Shown here in pieces: positions 1 through 13,400 of a stretch of DNA of 64,000 bases; the stretch's first letter is position 1; each line of letters starts with the position of its first letter. Below the pieces are notes generated by a model. It saw only the letters and a program-made list of their open reading frames with translations, ran no database searches and was not told the DNA's origin. Both the position numbers and the translations under genes were made by a program. Origin of the DNA: Bedellia somnulentella (lineage: Eukaryota; Arthropoda; Insecta; Lepidoptera; Bedelliidae); assembly GCA_963576735.1 (NCBI GenBank), contig OY755170.1:25218875-25282874 (forward strand), given 5' to 3'.

Positions 1-390
1 GACGAATTCAGGCCGAAGTACATTTGGCGACACAAGTTCTAACGCATAATAATGTTAATTTATTACTCTAGTTGAGACTGTAAACGATATTTTATTCAGG
101 TTTTTTTTTGTGAAATATACCCATGAGTTATTTGACCTAATTAATATTTGAAAACAAACAGTCCAGACCAATCCCATCACATGCATATTTATACATATAC
201 TCACGGTAATCAATCCATAAAAAGGGTCGCCACAGCTTCGTAATAAAAAAAACGAATCACCGTGACTTTATTTTATATAAAACTGAAATCTTTGACAGAA
301 AGTATGACTTAAAAGTCACAGACTTTAATTGCCCACCATCATTGTAGAAACTAGAAATTCTTATTGCGAAACTATGTTTTTTTTCATCGC

Positions 391-550
391 ATGAGGCCGG
401 CGTCCGAAGTATGAAGAATAAAAGAGCATGTATGAGAAGAATGATGAATGTAACAGAAGCAAGAGAGATTTGCCTGGATCGTACAAAGTGGCGATCTATA
501 GTCTCTGCCTACCCCAACGGGAACAATGGGCGTGAGTATAAGTAAGTAAG
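391..550 (+). repeat. RTE-like LINE 3' end
   Basis: Matches 5525-5680 of the longer copy, including 'gtccgaagtatgaagaataa' and 'agtctctgcctacccca', then a short AGTA tail. Bases 1-390 before it hold nothing that I recognise. Confidence 0.85.
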
Positions 551-2580
551 TATTTTATACCCATGATTATTCATGGGTAATTACTACATGGAATTTATTT
601 ACTTTTCGTGTACTTTTATATACTGTTTGACAAAAAAATGCTAATTTTCTTGGTCTCCTAAAATATTAATGAATCTAAAAATTAGAGTCGTTCATTTATT
701 TACTGAAATAAATAGTAAAAAGGAAATAATGGGCTTATGAAAATTTGATGTGAACTATGTACTATGATACTTAATGAAAGACTAGTCATTCAATTTCAAT
801 TCTTATATAAAACACTATTCTCTTTACTAGGTCAATACAGTATAGAAGGGCATCGTAATAACTGAACCATTTTCAAGCGTTTAGGAATAATAAAATGTAT
901 TTCACTTGATAAATATGAGGGAAAATTATTAAAAAACAAATAAAGCATTGAATTTCCATAATATACACATAATGTAATGAAATTTTCATAATTTACATTT
1001 TAATTTAATGAATAAAGCACGCTTTGATAAAACATAATAGAACTTATATTATGAACCAATAAAATAATATCGACTAACTTTTTAACATGCATGTACTTAG
1101 TCTGAAATAGTCACATAATAAATAACTGGAGACTATCATAAGCGTGGATGATTTCAAAATGGCAGCAGCGACGAGTCACATATCGTTACATTCACAGGGT
1201 GACTATATGACCTAGAGCATTTTATTATTATTTTGTTTTGGATAGTCGATTGCAAAATTGTCAGCAAAAAACCGCAGAACATTCAAATTCATAGAAAATC
1301 TCAGATCTAATAAATGACTTTTTTGTGGAACAAAAACATTGCTTGACCATCTCCGAATAGTTAGTAATCCAGTACCGACAGGCAGGTGTGACTTGACTGT
1401 AATACCCAAGAATGAGATTCACCTGTAATGGATTGCGTCAGTTTGCATCTTAAACCAAGTGAACCTATCTTTCATAGAATATTTTCCCGTCATCATGCAG
1501 TGGTGTAGAATCAACTAAGAATAGCACTTATCCATTTATTCCCATGGTTATTGTATAAAGCGACTAAGGTAGCAATATTGATAAAAATCCAACACCAACG
1601 GTTTATATTACCCATATTTTTCTGCTCAGCTTCCAAAAGTGGCTTGGGAACCAAAATCTTCGAAGCTACCGTTTCTGCCTTTTTAGGTGAAATGAAAATA
1701 TTATATGAAATTGATTTTGTTTACAGTAGATCTGCAATTTTAAATCACAGTAATATATAATAGTAGAATAACATCACAGATAAATTAGTATAACAGTTGG
1801 ACGCAGATCACTGCAGATTAATTGCAGATGCTGGATTCTGGCACAAGTAATTTGATACTAAGTATGTACCGCTAATCTTTACTTAATCAAGCAATTTATT
1901 TCCATTGTTATAAGCAGAGATTGACAATTAGTACGATCCTGACAAGCCCCTCTTGCTTTCGTCTCAAGTTTTAATCCTTTCACAAATACATTCACCCTGT
2001 ATCAGGATATTTCCAGTTTGCCATTTAAATTATCGGCATGCTCTGATTATTTTAGTGCAATAAGAAATGACGTGGTGACTGGTTAATTTGTTGCTAAGTT
2101 ATCACTGTTTTCCATTACATTTTGTGCATATACTCAGAGATATAAAATTCAAAAAGGTGTCGTCAGAGCTTTGGAATGAGCATAGTAAAACTAAGGATTG
2201 TTGGTGATTACTGATGATAATGAGTTGCCTCGTACAACACCCATGGGAGAAATGGGTAGGTGCTTTTTTAATCTGTCACATGGCACCTAAATATCTACAA
2301 ATATATAAATTCACAGCAGTAAGAAATGTAGCAGAGGTACTAATATCACTGAGTATTCCATGTCATTTTTGTAGAGCTGGAGGCCTAGCACAAGAGCTAT
2401 TTTATCTTCACGATATCGGTTAGAGTGAGCTATAACACAGTATACGATACTAAGTAAGTGTGTAAGAGATGGCTTTTTTCTACGACGTGATATCTATATA
2501 GTCAAACGGTCGCTCGTACTAGATATGCTGGCGTTAGTTTTACATTTTGCTTCGCGTATTATTTGGGAAAAGACATATTG
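546..2580. other. AT-rich, no supported gene
   Basis: Only short chance frames occur. I see no exon signals with coding character and no recognised repeat. Confidence 0.5.
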
Positions 2581-2585
2581 GTGTA

Positions 2586-2859
2586 GCTGTGTTGTGTAGG
2601 CTTAGAATATACATATTACATACATATAGTCACGGCTATAAATCCCTAGAAGGGGTATCCAGAGCCAAGGAATTAGAAATTTCTCAGCCACATTTGGAAA
2701 ATTTAGTAAGGACACCATGGTTAAATAAAGGTTGTTGGTGATGGGTCTCCAGCCGCATCGCCCAAAAATCCCTTAAAAACTTCAATTCCGTTAGTCGCCT
2801 CTTACGTACACCCACCGAAAGAAATGGGGTAGTGCTATTCTAACCCGGCAATACACAGC
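2586..2859 (-). repeat. SINE-1 copy with a head fragment
   Basis: A nearly full copy on the minus strand at about 2614-2859, directly preceded by a plus-strand head fragment (2586-2609, gttgtgtaggcttagaata), so two copies meet in inverted orientation. Confidence 0.85.
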
Positions 2860-2861
2860 AG

Positions 2862-4076
2862 AATATCATTAACCCATTTCGCTTTACGAATATTTAATGT
2901 AGCGAGATCCTCTACATCTCTTGACGACGTAAATAAAGCTATCTCACTGGTATTGCATTGGTTTACTGTAAATAACCTGGTTCTAAATGCCAAAAAAACT
3001 AAATGTATTAAATTTACTTTACCGAATGTTAGGCAAGTTGATAACAATATTGTTATTGATAGTGAACAAGTAGAATTAGTGAAAGAAACAAAATTCCTAG
3101 GGATAATAATCGATTCTAAGTTGCAATGGGGACCCCATATACTAACACTTTCTAAAAGGCTGAGCTCAGCAGCGTATGCCGTGCGTAAGATTAGAGAAAT
3201 AGCAGACGTAGAAACAGCTCGCATTGTGTATTTCAGTTATTTTCATAGTATTATGTCGTACGGTATTTTATTATGGGGTAAAGCGGCTGATGTTCATAAA
3301 GTTTTCGTCTTACAAAAGCGAGCTATCCGATCTATTTACATGTTGAGGTCGAGGTATTCGTTGCGCGAAAAATTTAAAGAAATTGGCATTTTAACTGTCC
3401 CTTGCCAATACATATTTGAGAATTTAATGTATGCCAAAAAGAATATAGGCCAATTTAGTAAAGTTAGTGATAGGCATACTGTTAACACTCGAAATAAGGA
3501 CAAACTTCACGTACCGAAGTGGAGACTTAATAAAGTAAGTAACTCCTTTATGGGACTATCCCTGAAAATGTTCAACAAACTTCCTTCTGACATATTGGAA
3601 TTGCCTGTGGCATCTTTTAAAAAGGCAATAAAAGCCATGCTTTTAAAGAAGTCTTACTACAGTGTTCAAGATTTTTTAAACGACAAGGACCCAACGCGCA
3701 CATGACCGTGTCCGTAAAGCTATAAATCTTCCCTCGTTATTCCTAGGAATAATTGTCTGGTGAGGATTTTTCTTCTCACGTTATGTGATTGGTTTTTGTG
3801 ATGGACAATTTATTTTAAATATGTCAAACTAGCGTTTGGTTTTGTCGCATAGAAAATCTTTTATAAAGTAAAAACATGTTAATAAACTGAAATTGTACAA
3901 ACCATGTTTTGAAAAAATGAAAAAATGTGAATGTAAAGAGTTTCTTTGTTGCTTCTTCTCTTTACGAACACCTTCCGAAGCAACGGACTAATGATAAATT
4001 TAAAAAAATTTGACCGTCAAAAAATGTTAATTTTTAACTTAATTTTGAAAAATAAACTTTTTGATTTTTTTTTTTT
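2862..4076 (+). mobile_element. 5'-truncated jockey/CR1-like LINE
   Basis: Starts inside the reverse transcriptase, directly after a SINE-1, and ends in an A/T-rich tail. A different family from the RTE-like LINE. The 3' region has no microsatellite of the TATG type. Confidence 0.75.
2953..3705 (+). pseudogene. LINE reverse transcriptase C-terminal part
   Basis: Open for 250 codons, with the region after the YADD box (FTVNNLVLNAKKTK, then FLGIIIDSKLQW) and the typical thumb-like tail (YGILLWGKAADVHKVFVLQKRAIR). The upstream codons remain readable to about 2880 (TSLDDVNKAISLV), showing 5' truncation rather than a true start at 2953. Resembles jockey/CR1 group elements of insects. Confidence 0.85.
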
Positions 4077-4265
4077 GATGTCATAAGAAGCCACTAAGGT
4101 TGTTGGGCTTATGCAGTGATTGTTGAGACTCATGGTGATGACATGACAACATTGTATTTAAAAATCTGTTCACCACTTAACTAATTTCTTATTCTGAAGC
4201 TCTGGTTACCCCTATTCGAAATCTATAGCCTAGTGTATTGTGTATTATACGAGTATATGTATGTA
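4077..4265 (+). repeat. Degraded SINE-1
   Basis: A diverged plus-strand copy: 'aagccactaaggttgttgggct', a 'gttgagactcatggtgatg' core and a 'gagtatatgtatgta' tail. Confidence 0.6.
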
Positions 4266-4267
4266 TA

Positions 4268-4330
4268 GTCTGACTTGGGATCTGAACCCACGCCTCGCTG
4301 AATGATCGGCCCTTTTTAACCCACTGAGCT
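4268..4330 (-). repeat. tRNA-derived head of SINE-2
   Basis: Read on the minus strand it has an A box TAGCTCAGTGGG and a B box GGTTCAGATCCC at tRNA spacing. It matches the heads of the SINE-2 copies at 40222 and 56155. Confidence 0.7.
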
Positions 4331-4411
4331 ATCACGAATGTTATTATAGGTACCCTGACCCATATTTCATGTTTATACATGTAATATGGGATGAATAATG
4401 ATAATGATGGG

Positions 4412-5690
4412 AGAAAATATGGGATGTGCAAGCGGGATTTAGGAAAGGAATGGGATGTATGGATCAAATCTTCTCTCTAAGAGGCATCACCGAAAAGTTC
4501 TTAGCTAAGAACCAAAAGGTGTATGGCTCCTTCATTGATTTAAAGAAGGCGTATGATAGGGTGGTAAGAAAGTGTTTATGGGAGGTGTTATCCAAGTTCG
4601 GTTTGGTGAGTCAACTTATACGTGCATTAGTATCACTCTATGAGGATTCTAGTGCATGTGTAAGAGTAAACGGGGAAAACAATGACTGGTTCGGAATCTC
4701 TAGGGGTGTCCGACAGGGATGTGTAGCTTCTCCGTGGCTCTTCAATTTGTTCATGGATGACTGTTTGACAGAGTTGCGTGAAAGTGATTATGGACTAAGA
4801 ATGAGTGGATTCATTATTAAATGACTCTTGTATGCTGACGATCAAGTGCTACTTGCATCGTCGGCAGAAGAGTTGCAAGAGATGATGAATATCGCATGTG
4901 AGTCTTTTGTAAGAAAGGGAATGAGGGTGAATGTGGATAAGACCAAAACGATGGTTTTTGAGAGAGAGGTGAATATGACCGAATGCGTGATTGAGATTAA
5001 TGGTAAGAAAGTGGAACAAGTGAAAGAGTTTGTATATTTGGGAAGTTTGTTTACTAGGGATGGAAAGTGTGATGAAGATATCGAGAGAAGAGTGAAAAAG
5101 GGTAATGTGGTAAATGGAGCAATGAATAGTCTAATGACCAGTCAATCGGTGTCTGAAAAGGCCCGAATGGCTGTGCATGATGCTGTTCTTGTTCCTACGC
5201 TTATGTATGGTAGCGAATGTTGGGTGTGGCAAAAGAAGCATGAGAGCAGAGTGAATGTAGTAGAGATGAGGTCCCTCAGAAAAAAATTGTAATGTTAGAT
5301 TATGTGACCGAGTGAGAAATAGTGTTATTCGTGAAAAGTGTGGTGTGAAAGATGATATTGTAAGAAAGATAGAAAAAGGAATGTTGAGATGGTTTGGGCA
5401 CATAGAGAGGATGGATGATAGAAAATTGGTAAAAGGGATCTATAGAGCTAGTGTGGATGGCAATGTTAGTAGCGGACGACCACGGAGAACACATTTGGAC
5501 CAAATTGAGAGTGTGCTCAAAAAGCCTGGCGTCCGAAGTATGAAGAATAAAAGAGCATGTATGAAAAGATTGATGGATGTAAACGAAGCTAGAGAGGTTT
5601 GTCAGGATCGTGCGAAGTGGCGATCAATAGTCTCTGCCTACCCCAATGGGAACTAATGGCGTGAGTATATGTATGTATGTATGTACATGT
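4412..5690 (+). mobile_element. 5'-truncated RTE-like LINE
   Basis: Encodes the second half of a LINE reverse transcriptase followed by its 3' end and a TATG microsatellite tail at about 5663-5688. The short 3' end after the ORF, ending in a microsatellite rather than poly(A), is typical of RTE-like LINEs; the clade is my inference. Eleven or so shorter 3' ends of this family occur in the window. Confidence 0.85.
4426..5656 (+). pseudogene. LINE reverse transcriptase remnant
   Basis: Opens MQAGFRKGMGCMDQIF. It carries RT motif A (GSFIDLKKAYDRV), motif B (GVRQGCVASPWLFNLF) and motif C (LLYADD). An in-frame TGA (4822-4824) falls just before YADD. A frameshift at an A run near 5280 separates this from the C-terminal block at 5312-5656 (RWFGHIERMDDRKLVKGIY through KWRSIVSAYPNGN). 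Inactive. Confidence 0.9.
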
Positions 5691-6009
5691 AATAATGAGA
5701 AAATATGAGAGGAAATTTGTTAACACAGTTATTTATAATTTAAAGCGCCACATTTTCTACTTTGAGACTTTTGTCATATAGCTATTTGCAAAAAAGCATA
5801 TAACATTTGATTTCTACTCAAATTTTACCAAATAAATGATTTAATTTTAAAGGGTAAAATATTGTTTCAATTAAGTTTTATGAAGGGGGTTTCCCTTTGA
5901 TCGGGTTTCACTGCATTGCGGGTTTTTAAGCGGCTTAAAATTCAGTAAAATAAATACCTACACATAAACCCTCAAAAGGGAAAGTGTTAACGGTCCCTGA
6001 TATGACGTA

Positions 6010-6120
6010 TGTAGACGAAGAGGTGGCAGGGTCACTAATACTTTCGATAGTAATTTTTCACATAACTTAATATAACTCAGCCAGTGGATTTCCCTCACCG
6101 TTGATGACCACAATATAAAA
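6010..6120 (-). repeat. SINE-2 fragment
   Basis: Shares 'ggtggcagggtcactaatac', 'aactcagcca' and 'ttccctcaccgtt' with the longer copies. Confidence 0.5.
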
Positions 6121-6173
6121 AAAAAAATCTCATATCATATCCTTAAATTACTTACCCCCTATCATACTGTGCT

Positions 6174-6421
6174 ACATACATACATACATATACTCACGGC
6201 TATAAATCCCTAGAAGGGGTAGCCAGTGCTAAGGAATTAGAAATTCCTCAGCCACTTTTGGAAAGTTGTGTGGGGAAAAGATGGTAAAATATAGGTTGTT
6301 GGTGATGGGTCTCCAACCGCATCGCCCAAAAATCCCTTAAAAGCCCCCAATACCGTTAGTTACCTCTTACGTATACCCACCGGAAGAGGGGTAGTGCTAT
6401 TCTAAGCCGACACTACACAGC
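6174..6421 (-). repeat. SINE-1 full copy with target duplication
   Basis: Flanked by catactgtgcta (6163-6174) and catactgtgtta (6422-6433), a 12-base target duplication with one change. The microsatellite tail is at the low-coordinate end, so the element reads on the minus strand. Confidence 0.92.
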
Positions 6422-6447
6422 ATACTGTGTTATACAAATAAAGTATA

Positions 6448-6530
6448 TACATACGTAGGGAGTGACTCAAGCCATTAGTTTCCATTGAGATAGGTATCGA
6501 CGCCACTTTTTTAAGATACTGCTAAACCTC
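6448..6530 (-). repeat. Degraded LINE 3' end
   Basis: 'gccattagtttccattgaga' and 'aggtatcgacgccactttt' match the minus strand of the RTE-like LINE end. Confidence 0.5.
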
Positions 6531-7223
6531 TCAAACTTTATTTACATGCATTAATCGTTTCATATATTAGCTTTCATTCGATATTTCATACTCCGAAATG
6601 GCGTATGACAGAGACGAATGGAAGAGAAACACATGTTGTGCCGACCCCACCTAGTGGGATAAGGGCAGGAGAATGATGATGATATTAGCTTTACCTTTAT
6701 TACCAAAATGAGCTTTCTAAGGCCATCCTTTGCTGACATTATCATCCATCGGCTCTATATATCTCTTTTACATATTAACTTTAATGCTTCCTCCCCTATA
6801 TGCCCCAAACTATTAGAACATTCATTTCTATCGTTTTTAAAATTTCATGTTTTTTTTCTAATTTTTGTTATCTCAAAAATCCCATATCTACAGTGTTGAC
6901 TCTGCTCACATGTTTCTTCTGCCAGGCCTAAGAAGTTACCATACATAGAAGTAGGAATCAAAATGGCATTAAGCACTGCATCAGGGCTTAATTGGGCACT
7001 AACTGACTAATCATTAGACTATTCACTCCTCCATTAACTGCGTTACTCTATTTCAATGTTCTCATTAACTTTCCATCCCTATTCAACAAACACCTCTAAT
7101 ATACAAACTCTTTCACTTGTAAACTTTCTTACTACCAATTTCAATCACGCATTCGGTTTTGATTTAATCGACATTCACTATCAATATATTTATTTCAATA
7201 GACACCCATGCGGTTGGAGACCC

Positions 7224-7423
7224 NNNNNNNNNNNNNNNNNNNNNNNNNNNNNNNNNNNNNNNNNNNNNNNNNNNNNNNNNNNNNNNNNNNNNNNNNNNNN
7301 NNNNNNNNNNNNNNNNNNNNNNNNNNNNNNNNNNNNNNNNNNNNNNNNNNNNNNNNNNNNNNNNNNNNNNNNNNNNNNNNNNNNNNNNNNNNNNNNNNNN
7401 NNNNNNNNNNNNNNNNNNNNNNN
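7224..7423. other. Assembly gap of 200 N
   Basis: Exactly 200 N characters. The base run just before it (7202-7223) matches the middle of SINE-1, so the gap starts inside a repeat copy and its true length is unknown. The missing paramyosin start exon may lie within it or upstream. Confidence 0.99.
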
Positions 7424-7442
7424 ATCATGTTGTTTTTTTCAG

Positions 7443-10400
7443 GACAAGATCCGTCTCCTCCAAGATGATCTGGAATCCGAAAGAGAGCTGCGTCAGAGGG
7501 TGAGTGGAGCGCGCGAAACGTGATATGCGCGAGCGCAGTGCGCCTTAGCGGGTGCGAGCGCGAATTGGGCGCGCCGCCCGCCGCTATTAATACCGCCCGC
7601 CCTTCGCGCACACATTTGCACCCCTGCTTGCACGTCCTTGGCCAACTTAAAAACCTTAAAATTGTGTTATTTTACTTAACCTTGTTTAATCACAGCAAAA
7701 ATTCGTAATCAGAAAAATCTGTTTAATGTCATGGGATTTCTGTGAAGCCAGCAAAGCTGAGTTCAGTTAATAAAAATGTGTAATATTTGTCAAGTTAACC
7801 TTAATACTAAAGCTTAGATGAGAACTCTAAGTTCTTAACTTTCATCAGTGTTTGTTAAGCTTTTACTCCATAACTGCGTGTAGCATCCTCGTAACGTTGC
7901 AAATGCTGCAACAGTTATTATTTGGGCTTTTTTAATCCGTCTAGTATTAACGGATAAATTGCAGCCTTACGCAACCTATATTTAGTCATGGCGGCGGAGT
8001 GACGTGCGGCCAAGTCGCGTGCGACGCGCTAATGCGAGCGCACTCGGCCGCGCATCATTGATATTTTTAGCTATTAAGCGAAAGCATTCTTAGAGTTCCC
8101 AACTTCTCGACTCCGGTCTCACTTTTGAAACTGGGCCAAATGATGCTTCTTCCTCGACTTCAACAGAATGCCACAATATTGAAATATAATAATAGATTGG
8201 ACAGTAGCAAAAATACCTTGAACAGTCACCTAGCTGAGACACGGGCCATTTCTTAATTTAGATGTGTTACTGAATAATACAGCGACGAGTCATTTCATGA
8301 GCTTTTCGCATGATTCAAATAGTATGCGCACTTCTATTCACAATTCATAGTCGACACTTACGAATGTTATGGATACCATAATATTAGAATTCATATCATA
8401 TATATCCATCTATAAAGTTCCGATTTTTATCTAATACTTTGTTGTTTTTTTTGCCATAAGTTTTCAATAAATATAACTAAGGCAGGTATTATTTGCAATG
8501 AACGATGCTTCTTACTTATATCTACACATAAAACAGAGGTTACATATGTAAAATACAACCACCTCCATATACAAAAGACAGTTGCAATTAATAAAAAGAT
8601 TAATTTCTTCAGAGAAATGCAAAGTTGGTGAAATTGAGAAGTAAGCAAATTTATAATAAATAAATATATAGAAACGTATGATTACGACGACAACAATATG
8701 ACTCAAACCGAATGTCGTATTACAAGTATACCTCCCTTTCAATATTTTCACATAAATAGCATCACCTGATTATATCTATAAACATATTTGGTTGACCTAA
8801 TTGGCTTTATTGGGGTAAATTCAATACGTCTAATAAAAATACATGATTAGGCCTTTAAGTAAATAAATACTTACTCACTGCCAATTTTGGAATATGAGTG
8901 GGAAAAGTATTGTAAATAAAAGATCGTTGTAATGGGTTTCCAACCGCATCGCCTAAGAATGACTTTAAAAGCCCCAATATCCTTAGTCGCCTCTATCGAC
9001 CCTCGTGAAGAAATTGGTTATTCTAAGCTTACACAACACAACTAAATAAATAATAAATTAATAATTCGTTAGTAAGCAGGCCCCATAGTACAAAAGGGAT
9101 ACTAACCTCGAGACCTCGGACCCAAAAGCTATTCACCTGTCGCTTAGGCCTTTGAAACGTATGTCACAAATAATAAAATGGAAACGAAGATTGACAAAAT
9201 ACGTATAATCATATAAAGTCTTGCTCAAAAGATACCAATAGAAAAAGTTTTCTTTAAGCACTACTAGTTGTTTTACATACATACATATAATTACACCGTT
9301 AGTTCCCATTGGGTTAGGCAGAGACTATCAATTGCCACTTTGTACGATCCTGGCAAACCTCTCTAGCTTGTTACACATCCATCAACCTGTTCATACATGT
9401 TTTTTTTATCTTAAAACAATATTTTCAGATTGAGAGAGAAAAGGCAGATTTGAGCGTGCAAGTAATCCAACTTTCCGAAAGGCTCGAGGAAGCTGAAGGC
9501 GGAGCTGAAAGCCAGGTAAATATCATTTTCATAATCAATAATAAAAAAAAACTAGAGGTCAACATGTTCCCACTTTTTGGTAAAAAAAAATACAATATTT
9601 TTAGTTGGAATGAAAAATGACGGAGGGAGTAGCTTCTAAGAAAAAACGAATGTGGTATGAATTTTGTTACGAGTATTAGACAATATGGAGAAATTAGTTG
9701 TGAAAAGAGAATGAAAAAAGTAATGTTAGAGTGCTATGAATGAATTGGTATCTTTTTTATTTTATTATATTTAAACGCGTTGCGAAAATTCCATGTTGAA
9801 AATTTATATGCGATCTGCTATGCGATTCTATTATACTAATTTTTTTGATGTTCTATAGAAAGTCTGTTTTATTCTATATAAAACAAGAATGTTATAGTTT
9901 GTGTGATTACAGCAATTTTTTAACACATTTTGGTAAGTATTAAATATCTCTGTAAGAAATGACTTACAGATATATTTAATATAATATTAAAAAAATATAC
10001 TTAAAATATAGCAGATGAAATATTAATGTCCGAATTGAAAAATAGGCTCAGTGACTACATAAACTATATTTGTATGTTATTTAAATTAAATTATTACCCC
10101 TATTGGTTCAAATTACACTAGACCGAAAATCTCATATTTTTGTAGCTGTTTTAAAAAACATAATGATTAAAACAAAAATCTTGAGATTATAACATTACCA
10201 ATTTGAATATTGTTTATTATATACTCGTTCCAACATGTTTGGAATAAGTAATACATGAAGCAATAGTTCACTTACACAACGTTAATATTTCAAATGTTTC
10301 CCCAAATTTATGCTAAGAAATTTGGGGTAGATTTGAAATGGGGCTATATTGTTTCCAGTTCGAGATCAACAGGAAGCGTGATACTGAGCTGACCAAGCTC

Positions 10401-13400
10401 CGCAAACTCTTGGAAGATGTCCATATGGAGTCCGAGGAGACCGCCCACCTTCTCAAGAAGAAGCACTCGGAAATCGTCAACGACTTCCAAGAACAAATCG
10501 ACCAGCTTACCAAGAGCAAAGCCAGGTAAATATCCCAAAAATCACTATTCCTTCTTCATGCCACATTTATTACTAACCATCATTATGTGCTCTGCGATTT
10601 CATTGCGATCGTCAGCTAAATGTTGTCACCTTTCAACTTGCGCGTTTGCTCCCATGATATCGTTAATCTTTTGTCCGCAGGAGCGAGAAGGAGAAATCCA
10701 AGTTCCAAGCTGAAGTTTACGAATTGTTGGCCCAAGTGGAAAATGTGACGAAGGAGAAGATCACAATCTCCAAGACGTGCGAGAAGCTGGAAATCAGCAT
10801 CAGTGAGCTGCACATCAAGATCGAGGAGCTCAACCGTACCATTGTGGACATCACCTCCCACAAACAACGCCTGTCCCAGGAGAATGTTGAACTCATCAAG
10901 GAAGTTCAGGACCTTAAGGTTCGTATATTTTGTCTGAAAAAACCTAAAAAATTTAACTATATATTGTAGCATAAATATGATGTTGGCTCATGTTAGCATC
11001 ACATATGGTTAAGTGGGTAAATGAGTAACTCGCGCGTAAACTGGAAATTTTATATATTCGTTTGGCGTTGATGTTCGAATACCCGTGATTATATGACACA
11101 TGCTTAGGTCATACACCTCACGCTGAAAACTAAAAAGTTGTCTGAGATTGTTTTCATTCATATATTTATTACTATCAAAACATGTACAAATCATTGCCCT
11201 ATTTTTATTTAGACTTATTTAAGTATGAAATGAGTATTAATAACAAATCAAGGCAGTCGTGCAACAATTCAATGAAAATATATTAAGTTGCTTCGGAGGG
11301 CAAGTTAAGCCGTCGGTCGCGACTACTATCACGGTAGTAGTCGTTAGACTGCCAACTACTACTACTAATTACATACACACATATACTTACGGCTATATTT
11401 CCCTAGAAGGGGTAGCCAGAGCTAAGGAATTATAAATTCCTCAGCCACTTTCGGAAGTTGAGTAGGGAAAACATGGTAAAAATAAAGGTTTTTGGTGATG
11501 GGTCTCCGACCGCATCGCCCAAAAATCCAATAAAAAGCCCAAATAGCCTTAGTCGCCTCTTACGACACCCGTGAGTAGAAAGGGGTAGTGACATTCTAAG
11601 CCGGCACTACACGGCAAAGCCGGCACTACACGGCAAAATTACCCTAATAATTATAGGGTTGGCTCGAGTCCATATATCAGCTATGAGTTTTTTAAAATTA
11701 ATTTAATAAGTTTTTCACTGCTTATTCTATATAAATTAAACATTTCTCTTTAAATTTTAGGTGAACATCGAGAACGTTATTTACCTGAAGAGCCAGTTGG
11801 CTAGCCAGCTCGAGGACTCTCGTCGTAGACTCGAAGATGAAGACAGAAGGCGTTCCCTTCTTGAAGCCAGTCTTCACCAGGTACGATATACTCATTAATA
11901 TTTCACGTGTATTTAAGAGAAAATCCTTTTGAATTTTTCTTATGTTACTTTAAAAATATTTCAGGTTGAAATTGATTTGGAATCTGTCCGCGTTCAACTT
12001 GAAGAAGAATCCGAGGCTCGTTTGGACCTTGAGCGTCAATTGGTTAAAGCTAATGGTGAAAGCCAGCACTGGAGGTCCAAGTACGAAGCTGAAGCCCAAG
12101 CCAGGGCTGAAGAGATCGAGGAGCTGCGCAGGAAGTACTCCGCAAGAATCCAAGAACAAGAAGAGCAAATCGAAACCCTCATTGTTAAGATCAATAATGT
12201 TGAGAAGCAGAAATCTCGTCTTCAAAGCGAGGTAAGCTTTTTGCGTCTGATATCTAATCTTCTTAATCACAGAATACTATATTTATTTATTTTATTGGGT
12301 TTATCCCTTACCATGGATATAATAACACTTTAAAGCACTGAAAGTAAACATAGTTTTTTACACATTAAAATTACATACATACATACATACACATACTCAC
12401 GGCTATAAATCCCAGGAAAGGGTAGCCAGAGCTGAGGAATTAAAAATTCCTAAGCCACTTTTGGATAATTTTAAGCCACATTAAAATTATCATTGATTAA
12501 CAGATTTCTTTTTAATAATTCTAATCCGTATAAGCCTGTTTATATTTCTCATCAAGCAACAATGTTCTCAAAATATACGTCACCCAGGTCGAAGTCCTCA
12601 TCATCGACTTGGAGAAGGCCAACGGAACCGCCCGGGAGCTCCAGAAGAGGACCGAACAGCTGGAGAGGGTGAACATCGAGATCAAGTCCAGGCTGGAGGA
12701 AACCGTGCAGCTGTACGAGCAGACCCAACGAGACCTCCGCAATAAGCAGACGGAACTCCAACGCATCAGCCATGAGCTGGACAAGACTCGCGAGCAGAAG
12801 GATCAGTTGGCCCGTGAGAACAAGAAGATTGGAGGTAAAGAAATAACCAACCTATGTTAATTGCTTTACAGCCCATATATGTCTCCAGCGAGAGGATTAA
12901 ACCTACCCTGATAATGTATCTCCATAAAAGGGGTCGAGCCTACCCTGTGTAAAGTGATTTGGCTTTAGACCACCACACTGGTGTGAAGCGGGTTTTCATG
13001 TTTATGTATCAACCACAAATGGATAAAGCTTACTTTGTAAGTTTAGTTAAACTCTAAAAACAGAGTTTATTCCAAATTTATCATAGCAAATCAAATCACA
13101 TACAAACCACAAAATAAAAAAAACGTAAATTAGTTTTAGACAATCGATATTATGTGGAATCAACATGCAGTGGAATTCTCTTTAATATGAAATTGAAACA
13201 TGGTTTAGTAAAAATTTTTAAAACATGTTAGTCAGTTAGTTTAAAAAAAATCATTTTATGAAATAACCAGGAGCATCAATCTCCATGAAATATTATAGAT
13301 TGAAGGTAATTTTAACATATTTAATTGATAGAATATGTTTTTTTATAAGTTCTACATTAATAAAGAGAAGCATACACAGGTATTAATACAATTTTGCATA

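Larger units (their letters stand above)
7500..9428 (+). other. Paramyosin intron after first visible exon
   Basis: Donor GTGAGT at 7500. Two CpG-rich patches (7500-7625 and 7985-8060) stand out in otherwise AT-rich sequence. A degraded antisense SINE-1 occupies about 8864-9045 and an antisense LINE 3' end about 9275-9402, finishing 26 bases before the acceptor. The rest shows no coding signal. Confidence 0.6.
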
